From Asterias amurensis (taxonomy: Eukaryota; Echinodermata; Asteroidea; Forcipulatida; Asteriidae): 64,000 nucleotides of DNA. The stretch's first letter is position 1. Every line of letters starts with the position of its first letter. A model generated the notes under the pieces. It was not told where the DNA came from, ran no database searches, and worked only from the letters and a program-made list of their open reading frames with translations. Of the stretch, positions 9,741 to 22,300 are shown one piece after another. The stretch is taken from assembly GCF_032118995.1 (NCBI RefSeq), contig NC_092657.1, forward strand, positions 6,588,391 to 6,652,390, read 5' to 3'. Both the position numbers and the translations under genes were made by a program.

Positions 9741-10357
9741 TTTGACAGTAAAGGAATTTATAATAAAAAAAATCTGGAGAGGGGGGGAAGGGGTCGTTCA
9801 TTAGCAATTTGTGTATGAAAGTGTGTAAGAAAATTTTAGCAGTTTGCATTAGATAGGGCCTAATGTATAGTCTTTTAAACCATTCACATCAATGGACATC
9901 AAATAACGTGTCACAAGAATATTACAATTTTTTTCTTTGCCCATTGTTAGATTGAACAAACTAAAAAAGGCACACGATTACTAGATTCAAGAACGACACT
10001 TTCAGTACCATTGTTACAATTCTGTCTTCAATTTTGCATAACCACAGCCATTGTCGGTCTATTGCAAAATATGGCCTGTTACTGGTTTGGCGGGTCAAAA
10101 TGAAATGGGAAGGAAATCGGAACACTGTTTGATGACTATTATGTTAAATTTTATGATGTTAATGTAGCGCCATCGTCCATCGGCACACACCGGTCCGATC
10201 CACTCCGGATACGGAGTGGACGACTGATTTTATGGGGGCTATAATAATAAATATAATGGTGACCTTTATACTTAATGTTCTTCCTGATGTGCATGTGGTG
10301 CCTTTTTGAATGTTGTGTATATATAAACACCCACCCAGGAGGTTTCTTCCCTAGACC
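9741..10357. other. Intergenic stretch, nothing recognised
   Basis: No coding or repeat signal was seen, apart from a GGATCC-like dyad near 10195-10220 (GGTCCGATCCACTCCGGATA). Confidence 0.4.
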
Positions 10358-10365
10358 GTATGCAT

Positions 10366-11006
10366 TAGGCCTGGGCGAATTATTCGAATATCCGGTTAAT
10401 GGCGAATAGGTTTTCCTATCCGTAACCGCGAATGCCTTTTTTTTCTTAACCGGATATCCGCATAGGGCGCGAATAGCTATTTATAAACCGGATAGTTCTG
10501 TAATTACAACCGAGTAACCGGACATTCTTTAATATCCGAATATCCCCGGACGTCGGGCGACAACTGATATGAATGATTTGTCTGAATCCTTATGAAACTT
10601 CTATTAAGACAGCATAAAACAGCATAAATTAAGTATTAAACTATGCTCACCTCCATGAAGAGTTAAAACAATGACATTTCTGACGTAATTTGTTCAAAGA
10701 TTACAAAAGTTTTCCTTCACGTAGAGTCAATCACGATCAAAAGAAAAAGCAAATCGCCATCTTTAAATTAGATCCGGTCATTTTTATGAATGAACCGAGT
10801 GACACTGTCTAAAACTAATATCAATCCGCCCATGAGATCTCATTCACAAACGAACAGCGCCCTCTAGCGAAAAAAAAAATCTTTTTTTTTTTTTTTTTTT
10901 TTAAAGCGCCCTCTAGCGGTGAAAAAACTATTCGAATATCCGGTTAATTTCGGATAGTTGGCCAGCGGTATCCGAATAACAAAATTTCACTATTCGCCCA
11001 GCACTA
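10366..11006. mobile_element. hAT-like non-autonomous element, 641 bp with 8-bp target duplication
   Basis: The 8-mer GTATGCAT occurs at 10358-10365 and again at 11007-11014, exactly flanking the element. Termini are TAGGCCTGGGCGAAT and, inverted, TAGTGCTGGGCGAAT. Subterminal ATTCGAATATCCGGTTAAT appears near both ends. An 8-bp duplication with short imperfect inverted ends fits the hAT superfamily. No transposase frame is present. A T-rich run and two GCGCCCTCTAGCG words lie inside. Confidence 0.85.
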
Positions 11007-11101
11007 GTATGCATGACCCAATAAGCAATAATCTAGCTCGGTTTAACACAGTCTACTGTACACCTGTGCGCGTTTTAATGCCAAACCATGATTACACCTG
11101 C

Positions 11102-11280
11102 AGCCGATTTCACAAAACGCTACAGTGTAGGTCTAGGATTAATCCTATTTCTCGGGTTGGGACGAGCAATCACAGGTTCAATGCATCATAGCGGCTGAAT
11201 AAGGAACTAGTTAACTCTTTCTAATAAATCTAAGTCCTGAGATTAATCCCAAGTTAGAAAGAGTTTGTTGAAATCGACCA
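11102..11280. repeat. Family E-like palindromic repeat, diverged
   Basis: The left end GCCGATTTCACAAAACGCTAC and the right end AGTTTGTTGAAATCGACCACC are imperfectly inverted. The interior repeats GGATTAATCCTATT and GAGATTAATCCCAAG. Confidence 0.5.
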
Positions 11281-11930
11281 CCCAGGCAACTGACACTGCA
11301 TATACGCGCATACTGCATGATGAGACCTCCATCTTGAAAAGTCAACGATCATTAGACATTGGCCTATCATTCAATTAATAAATACCTTGGATGGCTTCAA
11401 GTCTCTGATTGGTCAAAATCCAGTCATGTGTGGGAGTGTTAACGGCTGGTGGTATAAAGACCGGCTTTGGAAAATAGCGAATAAGTGGCCACTAAATCAG
11501 CATACATTGTGTAAACCTTGCGCGTTGCACTGTATCGCATGCTTATTTATATCCATGATAGTTTCATTGCAACTTCGCGCACTTGCGCGTAAACGCGCTG
11601 AAAATTTATCGATTTTGAGTGCGCGCGTGTAACAGGTGCGGGCGTATAAACTAATGCTGAGCTCATGTGCGCGTTTTAATGCACAAAGAACAGCTATCGT
11701 CCAATCATTTGCCTCCTTTTACCCCAGTGAAGGATCGCTGAACAGATCATTATTTAAAGTCACTGGTCTCAAAGATCAGTAATGTGATTACAAAAACGCA
11801 CGAAAGAGATGGGAACCATCATCAGCTCAAGGCCCATGAACATGTCTGGAATACCGCCGAGAGAAAAGTCACAAAATTTGGACAATTTTAGCCGTTTAAT
11901 TCGCTAAAAAAAGTATTTATTAATGGTAAT
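11281..11930. other. Intergenic stretch, nothing recognised
   Basis: An 81-residue frame at 11387-11632 (+) has no recognisable content. The segment contains GCGCG-rich words but no definable element. Confidence 0.4.
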
Positions 11931-12073
11931 AACAGTGTTCAGACCCGGTCTTCACTGGGTGGTAATTACCTTGGTTGGTGGCTCGCCCTGTTAACGGACC
12001 TCACCTACGGACCTCGCCATCCAGCCACCAACCCGGTCATTACCACGCAGTGAACACCGGGTCCAACACTGTT
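11931..12073. repeat. 143-bp foldback element
   Basis: AACAGTGTTCAGACCCGG at the left is inverted as CCGGGTCCAACACTGTT at the right. The arms continue inward through CACTGGGTGGTAATTACC and its inverse. It would form a near full-length hairpin. Confidence 0.75.
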
Positions 12074-12741
12074 AGTGTTAAATTAAGTGTTATTCCCTAA
12101 TTATCATTTCTAAGAACATGCCATGAATAAAGTACAAATATAATCAGAAAATGGTGTAATACGGACTTACTTGTTGAACTGTGACAAAGTGAGGCTGGTC
12201 GACACAATTTACAGCATAAATCCTGGGTTAGTGGACCTTTGAAAACAGCGGCCAGCATCAATGCAGAACGCTATTTCCTGAGTCGAGTGTTACTGATTTT
12301 TATTGCTGACATTATGGGATTCCCCGTTTTTATAAGTGAGCGCAATAACCGAAATGCACAAACTCTGCTCAATACCGGGATGGGCCTGTGCAAGCTGCCC
12401 CGCCTTATAATTTTTATGGAGAATTTTCCCTGCGGCTCCATGTCGGAGTTTTCTGCACAATAATACTTTCTGTGGCAACTTGGGGACACACAGACCATGT
12501 ACAGACAAACAACACACTAAAAACCGACTACTAATGTTTTCTTCTGCGAGTAAATTGTTAGCCTAGTCACAAAATAAAATAAAATTGGGAGGTGCCATCC
12601 AAAAGTTAGCTTAAAAAAATCATGATATTCATTAAAGACTCATTCTCGGAATTGAGCGCACAATCTTGATAATGTGATATAACTGTACGAGACTGCGCTC
12701 AACATACACAGCGCATGCTTGGCACGTGACAGTGTACAAGT
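12074..12741. other. 5' flank of OSBPL11, distal part
   Basis: No gene or known repeat was recognised. Overlapping small frames at 12239-12517 on both strands lack features. Confidence 0.4.
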
Positions 12742-13087
12742 GCGTATAGTCGACTAGACTTCATTTCAAGTCTGAGAAGGCGGTTTGTTGTCAACATCAC
12801 ATAGATTAGCTATCAAACGCCGCGCCATAATGGCTGGGTACCTTCAGGCTCCCCCTCCACTGTTTGAAGGCACGACCCCGCCCGCCCCTCACTGCGGAGC
12901 CTGAGAACTTTAATTGCGTATAGTCGACTAGACTTCATTTCGAGTCTGAGAAGGCGGTTTTTGTCAACATCAGACAGATTAGCTATCAAACGCCGCGCCA
13001 TAATGGCTGGGTACGGGTCAAAAGGGCACTCTCAACCTTCCCCCTCCGCTGTTTGAAGGCACGACCCCGGAGCCTGAGAACTTTAGA
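12742..13087 (+). promoter_or_regulatory. Tandemly duplicated 174-bp proximal promoter / 5' UTR segment of OSBPL11
   Basis: Two copies start at 12742 and 12916 with GCGTATAGTCGACTAGACTT and run through GAAGGCGGTTT, CAAACGCCGCGCCATAATGG, CTGTTTGAAGGCACGACCCC and GGAGCCTGAGAACTTTA. They are nearly identical apart from short indels: copy 2 lacks a CGCCCGCCCCTCACTG stretch and has extra sequence before the CTCCC run. The array ends about 135 bp before the OSBPL11 ATG and is the most GC-rich, CpG-rich sequence nearby. A promoter role is inferred from position. No TATA box was seen. Confidence 0.7.
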
Positions 13088-13222
13088 GTCGCGGTTTCGA
13101 GAAGGCATACGTATACGCAGTACACACGCACGCAGGGTTCAACACGCCGGGTACCCGCAACTGTCGTGGTTTAACACCATTGTGTACGACTACATACTAC
13201 CAGCTAAAAAAGCTGATCCAAC

Positions 13223-13333
13223 ATGGCGACCACCACAGACAACTTAAGCATAGAAGATGCAATAAAAAATGAAAACCTTGGTCTGTCTGAAGCAGAAAAG
13301 CTTAGACTGGAGTCAGTGTTGAAAAGAGCAAAG
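13223..13333 (+). CDS. OSBPL11: OSBPL11 coding exon 1 (residues 1-37)
   Basis: It starts ATGGCGACCACC and ends GCAAAG before the donor GTGAGT, phase 0. It encodes an acidic/helical N-terminus with [17 protein letters not shown]. No membrane segment or signal peptide is seen. Homology for this exon is not recognised, so it rests on the good start context, the clean donor and the phase match to exon 2. Confidence 0.75.
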
Positions 13334-16300
13334 GTGAGTTTGATGCACAAACTTACTATAGTATTAGTATTACTAATTTTACTGACTGATCTGTTGATGA
13401 CTTTGACATTGTTTTAACTTTTGTGAATCTCATCTTAGTTCTTACTTTAAAAAAAAAATGGTTGTTTAACTTTTTAACTTTTTGCCAGCTTTCTGTATCT
13501 AGATTCCTTAAATTATTTTACTGTGTAAAAGATTTTTGATTTTTTTTTTTTTTTTTTTACTGTGTAAAAGATCTCTGATTTGTATAAATTTTGTCTGGTC
13601 TAGATTTTTTTTTTAATTGTTCTTTTCCAGCGCCTTGAGGCGGATTCTTTTTGCTATTGTTTTTGCGCTTTATAAATTTCTCTTTATTATTATTATTATA
13701 TTATTATTATTGTTGTGTATGGTCATGGAACATTAGCTGACTAAAACTAGCATTGCTCAAGGCAGTCGCATTATTCGCTCCGAAAAGACGTCGCTGTAAA
13801 CCCACCCGTATACCCTGTGCGTGGTGCGTGCGATCACACCGCATGGCCCACCCGTACACCGCATGGCCCACCCGTATACACACTGTCACATCGTACGACT
13901 ACTGTTTCCACTGTGCACACAAGTCTTCCGCACTCATACCACTAACCGCGCATGCGGAGGCCGTCAGGCCGACAGCCTTGTCGGGTCTGTAACTTACGGG
14001 TTTAATGTGTTGTATTGAAAAATTTCCACTTGTGGAAAAAATTGGGGGGGCTCTCGGATATGCTAGTATGCAGCCCATGAATATGTATATCTTTCGTCAG
14101 CCCTATCAGACAACACAGGATGTGAGGCAAACGAATTATTCATTTTGACGTCCAATCACGCACGCCTATCATGCTCGCTGAGCGTCCGTAGTGGTCAGTG
14201 GTGGTGTGTGATGTAGACATGTCTCGTCTTTAGCGGGCATTATGGTAATGAGCTGACCGTGGGAACTCTTCGCTTATTATAGTAATGAGGTCAGTGGCTT
14301 CAACACAGACCCTACATAGCTGTCGGCCTGACGGCCGACGCATGCGGATAGTGTACGGGGGCATCGTGTCGTGCGATGTTACGCTTAGTGAATACGGGTG
14401 GGTTTTTATACTGTTATACAGCGGCGGTCTTTTTTCGGAGTGAATAATTCGACTGCCTTGAGCAAGGCTAGACTAAAACTCACTCACTGATCGATCGTTG
14501 TCGCTCACTCTCATCTGCACTTGCTGTGGGTCGCACTAAATACCGACAACTCACGACAACTCATGACAACAATTTTTAAATGTACTTTAATTTAACAGAA
14601 CATTTGAACATAAGTCAACCCTTACATATATGCACAAGAGTCATATGCACCCAAATAATTTTCAAACTACTGAAGAAATTGTATTTTTAAAGGTAAAAAA
14701 AAGTTATTTGTTTCACTTTTCAGTACACACAAAGCAAGCTAAGAGTTAGGTGAACACATTCAGCTGGTTTATACTGCCGGGTGGCTCGTAGATAAGGCAC
14801 CAACATTTTTTTATTTCTTAGCTGCATGTGAAATGGTGTGGACGTTGGCGAAGGATTCAGCTATCCTTGGCCACACAAGTGGGGCTAGGGGTAAACCAGA
14901 TTCATATTTTAAAACATTTTATTTTTTAACTTGCGCGAACCGCGATACTAACCATGCTAACTTTCTTCATGATTGTATGTAGATTTTCTTTTCTCATAGG
15001 CCTTTGTCATGTATGTCGTGTGTGTATGTACATGTATGTGACATCTGACGAACAGAAATCTGGTACCACATTATTGGTTCGTTTTTAACCCTCATTTGTT
15101 GGTTTTTCTTTTTTAGGAAATTGACGAAGAAGATTTCTTCAGGTAAAGTATTGTGCGACGTGATCTCAATTATCTTTTACAAGTCCAACCCATTCCCTCT
15201 CCCTGGACAAGTAGGCCCTCTCTCATTACAGTGTACGTACATTGTACCTTTACTCCTGGAACTATGAGGTTCGTTCCGCTTTTGTCTCAACAAAGACTAT
15301 AGTGGAACAAACCTCAAAGTTCTAGGAGTACATTTACATTGTACCCTCCAGCTAGGCTCAAGTTTGGGGTGCAATTTCAGAAGACCCACGGGCAAGGCTA
15401 TTTTCATTTTGCAAAGGGCACTTCCAATTTGGAATTGCGATAAGTCTATGGGACAATTTTGAAGGGGCATCAAGGCCAACACATGGGGCAACAAAGCCCA
15501 TTCCGCCCCTTTGTAATTTTAGGCCAGATGTAGCTCAAATTTGATTGTTGGATTCAATCAGACGCAACTTTTAGGCAATGAAGTTGGCATGTACTGTACT
15601 ACAAACAAGCAGTAAATTTATAATGCCTGCGAGCCTCTTTGGGTGGTGTTAACAAAAAACTTATTTCTGGCCGGGAATTCTATGCATCAATCTGTTTTCA
15701 TGATTGCAGTAAATACAAGTCATCTGATGTTGGCATTTACCATGATGAAAGTTTTAGAAACAACTACGAAAAAGGTAAAATTGTTCACAGGATCATGCTT
15801 GTAAGTCCACACTTAGGCTAATAAACAGCTTTGCACTTGGTCACTATGGTTTCTTACATTATGTACAACGTGTAGGGAACCAAACACTACCATGTAAAAA
15901 AAGAAACATGTTTAGCGTCCCCGCCTGCTTCCCTTTATGAGGCTGCCTCTTTTTTTTCTTTTTTTTTTATTAACGGAAAAAGAGATTGGTAATTTGATGA
16001 TCTCAGCCAAAATTAAGGTAGGAAATTTAGCCTAGCCATTCTAAAAAAATGTGTCTGGCAGCCATTGGAAAAAAAAAAGGGCCATCTCTCTTCCTTTTCT
16101 TGTAATTTTTATTTTTTATTTAATGTCTTGTCTAACATGTTTCATCTTTGTATTGTGTGTTCGAACATCAGAAGAAAAAAAACATTGGATATTTTAAATT
16201 TTAAAAAGAATGGCGGCCATCTTGAAATTAAAAACCAAACCCCTCCTTCCTTTTATTTTAGAAACCTGGATGCTAAACATGTTTCTTTTGTTACTCGGCC

Positions 16301-19300
16301 TAATGAATATGGATCACAACTCATGAATACTAATGTTTTGTCTGTGTTCAGCAGTCATCCAATGCAAGGCACACTCAATAAATATACCAACGTTGTGAAG
16401 GGTTGGCAGAATAGATGGTTTGTCTTAGACCCACAGAAAGGATCCTTGGAATACTACGTGGTGAGTAGATAACTCTGCACTAATTACTTTTGCCTTAAAA
16501 ATAAATCTCAATTTGCATATTGTGTGATCCAAATTATTAGTAGTTGTAAATAGACCCTTCCCATGAAATATGTAAATTGCACGTAGCGCGTGCGTACTAA
16601 CGTTTTGGTTGGCAAAATGAGGGAACATCGCGCTGTTTTGTACATGGCTAATGGGTGCGTGACGCAGACGCGATTGCGCGTCTGCTTAGTGCACAACTCT
16701 ATGGCGTTTGCCAACCAACAGGGTCTGTACGCATGCGTGAATGTAATTAGCTCATGATGGATATGTTGAAAACTTAATTTGCATATTATACTAGCAGGGC
16801 TTGAATTTGGGGTAAACTTCCGCAAGTCTGTGGGGCTTGTGGCTCAAAATACTTAGCGGACCAGAACTTATTTCACAAGGCCAGAATTTTTATGAGAAAG
16901 AGCTTTTGACCCAGTTCAACTTGTAATTTGTTTTTATTTGAACAGAAGAGCTATCTCATTTGTCTGTGTTAGTATATTTTTATACTCATCAGAATTGTAT
17001 CAGTAGGCCTTCCACAATCATGAAGTCAACATTTGAGCATCTTTTCTTTCTGTTTAAAGGCACTGTACATGTTTGGTAATTGTCAAAGACCAGTGTTCTC
17101 ACTTAGTGTATCTCATCATAAGCATAAAATAACAAGCCTGTGAAAATTTGGGCTCAATCGGTCATCGAAGTTGCGAGAAAGCAATGAAAGAAAAAAATAC
17201 CCTTGTTGGACGACTTGTGTGCTTTCAGATGGAATAAAAGACTTCTAGCTAGAAGTCTTTTATTATTTTAGTCAGAAATTCCCTCTTTCTCAAAAACTAC
17301 TTTACTTAAGAGGGAGTTGTTTCCCACAATGTTTTATAATATCAACAGCTCTCCAATGCTCGTTACCAAGTCAGTTTTTTTAGTTAATATTTGTTTTGAG
17401 TAATTACCAAACGTGTACCTTCCCTTTAAAAAAGAATATTATTCAGTTGAAAATCTCAAGACTTGTGAAATCATGAGATTACTGGCCAAGGCTTTACATT
17501 GTAAATCACTGTCCTCGGGCCGGTGGTCCAGTGTAAAATTGGAGCCTTGACTAAACTGTATTGACCCATTTCACCTGACGTCATCATCATAAAAATCTTG
17601 AATGCGCCATACTGGTGGGCAATTTCACTGTGCGTTTTCATATATAACTTTATGCATAAGCGTGGCAACAGTCGCCGCGTGTGACACGCGTGCAAGGGGT
17701 CAATAGAATCTAAATTCAAATACCCATGGCCAAAATAAATTTAAGAAAACTTCAGAAATATCAAACTAATTGTTCCCTCTTCAAATACATACGAAGAACT
17801 CCTGAAATAAATGTTAATTTGTGTGAACATTACATACTGCACAGTCAACTCTCCTACTGCTTGACCATTCAATATCATTCCCTGTGGTTTGAAATGATAC
17901 ATGTACTTACAATGCTAGCCTAAAGTGAAATATGGCAAATGCATTTAACAGTACCAATTAACCCTCCTACTGTCTGACCATTTGTCCTCTGTCATGACTG
18001 TGGTTTTGAAATGTATACACGGTACATGAAGCCTACAAACTTAAATGTAGTGCATAGCAGTACACAGTCAACCCTCCCACAGTCTGACCATTAAAAACTT
18101 TCCACTGTGCTTTGAAATGATTCATACACTATTAACATGCTCTCCTGCAAAATGATATTATTTGTTGACTGCATCCTTAAGTTCAAAGTATACAGTCAAC
18201 CCTCCTACTGTTTGACCATTAATATTGTCCAATTTGGTTTGAAATGATAATAAACTACGCTAGCACAAACTGAGGCAGTTCTGGGAACATTTTTGTCTTC
18301 CAAACACAACCCCTGCAAATGGTTGGTCAAACATTACTGGCAATTTTTATCAAACGTATAATCTTTCATATAAAGAGATACATAATTTTGTTTTTGTTGA
18401 CAGAATGAAGAATCAAGAAAAACACAGAGGCCAAGAGGTTCAGTTCATCTCGCTGTAAGTATGTAGCTCATTTCAAGGTCATATAGCCATCACCTGGAAA
18501 TAAGGCCAGGGGGCAATTTCCAGGCCTGGAATTTCATCTTTGAAAGGGCAAGGCTATTTTCATTTTGCAAAGGGCACTTCAACAGGCCTTTTTGAGATAT
18601 GGTGGACACGATGCTACAACACTATTTAGGTTTGGGTAAATTTGTGTGTATACAACCAAACCAAACAGTACACTATATATATCACATCCACCATACATAA
18701 AAAAAGCTCATTGAAAAATCTTAAATGCAAACTATTGAATGGGCACTAAGGGCAAGACCAGGGCTATGGACGCCGTGGTCTTCAATTCCAGGCCTGAACT
18801 TCATAGAGCTGCTGCAAGCAAAACCATTCAAAAAATTGTGCTTAATGCCAGAAAAATGTACTGGTAACCAAAATAGCGTTTGTGAGTGATTTCCAACTCA
18901 TTTTTGTTTAGCAGAAAATGGTTCAGCGCTATTATACACATATTGACTGGCAATGAGGTAACTAGTATAATGTCTATTCCCCGAGGGACTTTGAGTGACC
19001 AGAAGAGGGAAATAGGCCACTCTTCTGGTCACTCATGGAATTACCGAATTACATGTATGCTAGTCAATATGTGTTTTTATAACGCAGCTCGGTCTTAAAT
19101 GTGAAATAAGAATAGAAATCTTGAAAAGAAATGAACTTTTGTAGTTGCTATCACGGTTCAAGTAAAGGGAGGGAGCTGTAACCGGTCAGGCACTATTTTC
19201 AAAGACTAGTACCCACTCGAGAACTAGTTCTCGCAAAACACGCGGACGCCATCACTAGACTGTATTAGTTCATCCCACGCAACCGAGTTTCAGCCAACCA

Positions 19301-22300
19301 GAATACAGAACAAGCAGGAGGTGTGTTATAATGTTTACATGGTATTTTTTACTTTTTCTTTAACAACAGGGTGCAGTGATTTCTCCAAGTGACGAAGACT
19401 CAGTAACTTTTAATGTGAACGCAGCAAATGCAGAAGTCTATCGACTGCGGGCGATGGACGCCAAGGAAAGACAGTTTTGGGTCAGTCGGCTCAGGGCGGT
19501 GGTTCAACGCCAAGGAGAGGTCATCTCACAGGTATGTGATCTTTGACCTAGGCAGCTTAAAAAATGAGTCTTTACCTTGATAAGCTTAGAACCTTAAAGG
19601 AACACGTTGCCTTGGATCGGTCGAGTTAGTCTTTGAAAAGTCAATGATCCACTCGACCAATCCAAGGCAATGTGTTCCTTTAACTACACTGACTATGAAG
19701 TTTAGCTGGTGTCTATGACACTCCACACCAAATTGTTTATTTGAATAAAACTAGAATGCCTCACCCTGTTATCGTGAGGCCCACATTCTTCTGAATCCTA
19801 CACTTTGGCAAGTGGGTATATAAGGAATTTAGACTGTCAGGGTTAGCTTTCATTAAAACATAAAACCTGGCCCTATTTCTTAAAGGCAGTGGACACTATT
19901 GGTAATTGTCAAAGACTAGCCTTCACAGTTGGTATATCTCAACATATGCATAAAATAACTAACCTGTGAAAATTTGAGCTCAATCGGTCGTCAAAGTTGC
20001 GGGATAATAATGAAAGAAGAAAACACCCTTGTCACACGAAGTTGTGTGCGTTTAGATGGTTGATTTTGAGACCCCAATTTCATAGTGCTGCTTACAGCCG
20101 TTTACTGTACGTACTTCCATTTCATAGCGCTGCTTACAGCCGTTTACTGTACGAGCTTCCATTTCATAGCGCTGCTTACAGCCGTTTACTGTACGAGCTT
20201 CCATTTCATAGCGCTGCTTACAGCCGTTTACTGTACGAGCTTCCATTTCATAGTGCTGCTTACAGCCGTTTACTGTACGTACTTCCATTTCATAGCGCTG
20301 CTTACAGCCGTTTACTGTACGAGCTTCCATTTCATAGTGCTGCTTACAGCCGTTTACTGTACGTACTTCCATTTCATAGAGCTGCTTACAGCCGTTTACT
20401 GTACGAGCTTCCATTTCATAGTGCTGCTTACAGCCGTTTACTGTACGAGCTTCCATTTCATAGCGCTGCTTACAGCCGTTTACTGTACGAGCTTCCATTT
20501 TATAGCGCTGCTTACAGCCGTTTACTGTACGAGCTTCCATTTCATAGAGCTGCTTACAGCCGTTTACTGTACGAGCTTCCATTTCATAGTGCTGCTTACA
20601 GCCGTTTACTGTACGAGCTTCCATTTCATAGCGCTGCTTACAGCCGTTTACTGTACGAGCTTCCATTTCATAGAGCTGCTTACAGCCGTTTACTGTACGA
20701 GCTTCCATTTCATAGCGCTGCTTACAGCCGTTTACTGTACGAGCTTCCATTTCATAGTGCTGCTTACAGCCGTTTACTGTACGTACTTCCATTTCATAGC
20801 GCTGCTTACAGCCGTTTACTGTACGAGCTTCCATTTCATAGTGCTGCTTACAGCCGTTTACTGTACGTACTTCCATTTCATAGAGCTGCTTACAGCCGTT
20901 TACTGTACGAGCTTCCATTTCATAGTGCTGCTTACAGCCGTTTACTGTACGAGCTTCCATTTCATAGCGCTGCTTACAGCCGTTTACTGTACGAGCTTCC
21001 ATTTTATAGCGCTGCTTACAGCCGTTTACTGTACGAGCTTCCATTTCATAGAGCTGCTTACAGCCGTTTACTGTACGAGCTTCCATTTCATAGAGCTGCT
21101 TACAGCCGTTTACTGTACGAGCTTCCATTTCATAGCGCTGCTTACAGCCGTTTACTGTACGAGCTTCCATTTCATAGAGCTGCTTACAGCCGTTTACTGT
21201 ACGAGCTTCCATTTCATAGCGCTGCTTACAGCCGTTTACTGTACGAACTTCCATTTCATAGCGCTGCTTACAGCCGTTTACTGTACGAGCTTCCATTTCA
21301 TAGAGCTGCTTACAGCCGTTTACTGTACGAGCTTCCATTTCATAGCGCTGCTTACAGCCGTTTACTGTACGAACTTCCATTTCATAGCGCTGCTTACAGC
21401 CGTTTACTGTACGAGCTTCCATTTCATAGAGCTGCTTACAGCCGTTTACTGTACGAGCTTCCATTTCATAGCGCTGCTTACAGCCGTTTACTGTACGAGC
21501 TTCCATTTCATAGAGCTGCTTACAGCCGTTTACTGTACGAGCTTCCATTTCATAGCGCTGCTTACAGCCGTTTACTGTACGAACTTCCATTTCATAGCGC
21601 TGCTTACAGCCGTTTACTGTACGAGCTTCCATTTCATAGAGCTGCTTACAGCCGTTTACTGTACGAGCTTCCATTTCATAGCGCTGCTTACAGCCGTTTA
21701 CTGTACGAGCTTCCATTTCATAGAGCTGCTTACAGCCGTTTACTGTACGAGCTTCCATTTCATAGCGCTGCTTACAGCCGTTTACTGTACGAACTTCCAT
21801 TTCATAGCGCTGCTTACAGCCGTTTACTGTACGAGCTTCCATTTCATAGCGCTGCTTACAGCCGTTTACTGTACGAGCTTCCATTTCATAGAGCTGCTTA
21901 CAGCCGTTTACTGTACGAGCTTCCATTTCATAGAGCTGCTTACAGCCGTTTACTGTACGAGCTTCCATTTCATAGAGCTGCTTACAGCCGTTTACTGTAC
22001 GAGCTTCCATTTCATAGTGCTGCTTACAGCCGTTTACTGTACGAGCTTCCATTTCATAGTGCTGCTTACAGCCGTTTACTGTACGAGCTTCCATTTCATA
22101 GTGCTGCTTACAGCCGTTTACTGTACGAGCTTCCATTTCATAGAGCTGCTTACAGCCGTTTACTGTAGGAGCTTCCATTTCATAGCGCTGCTTACAGCCG
22201 TTTACTGTACGAGCTTCCATTTCATAGCGCTGCTTACAGCCGTTTACTGTACGAGCTTCCATTTCATAGTGCTGCTTACAGCCGTTTACTGTACGAGCTT

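Noticed and set aside
9016..9849. Overlapping 60-118 codon frames on both strands
   Set aside because: They fall in a degenerate GC-rich repeat and have no domain content.
15639..15821. Possible extra OSBPL11 exon ([20 protein letters not shown])
   Set aside because: Exons 2 and 3 join in phase without it, it carries no PH-like sequence, and adding it would break the match to the family.
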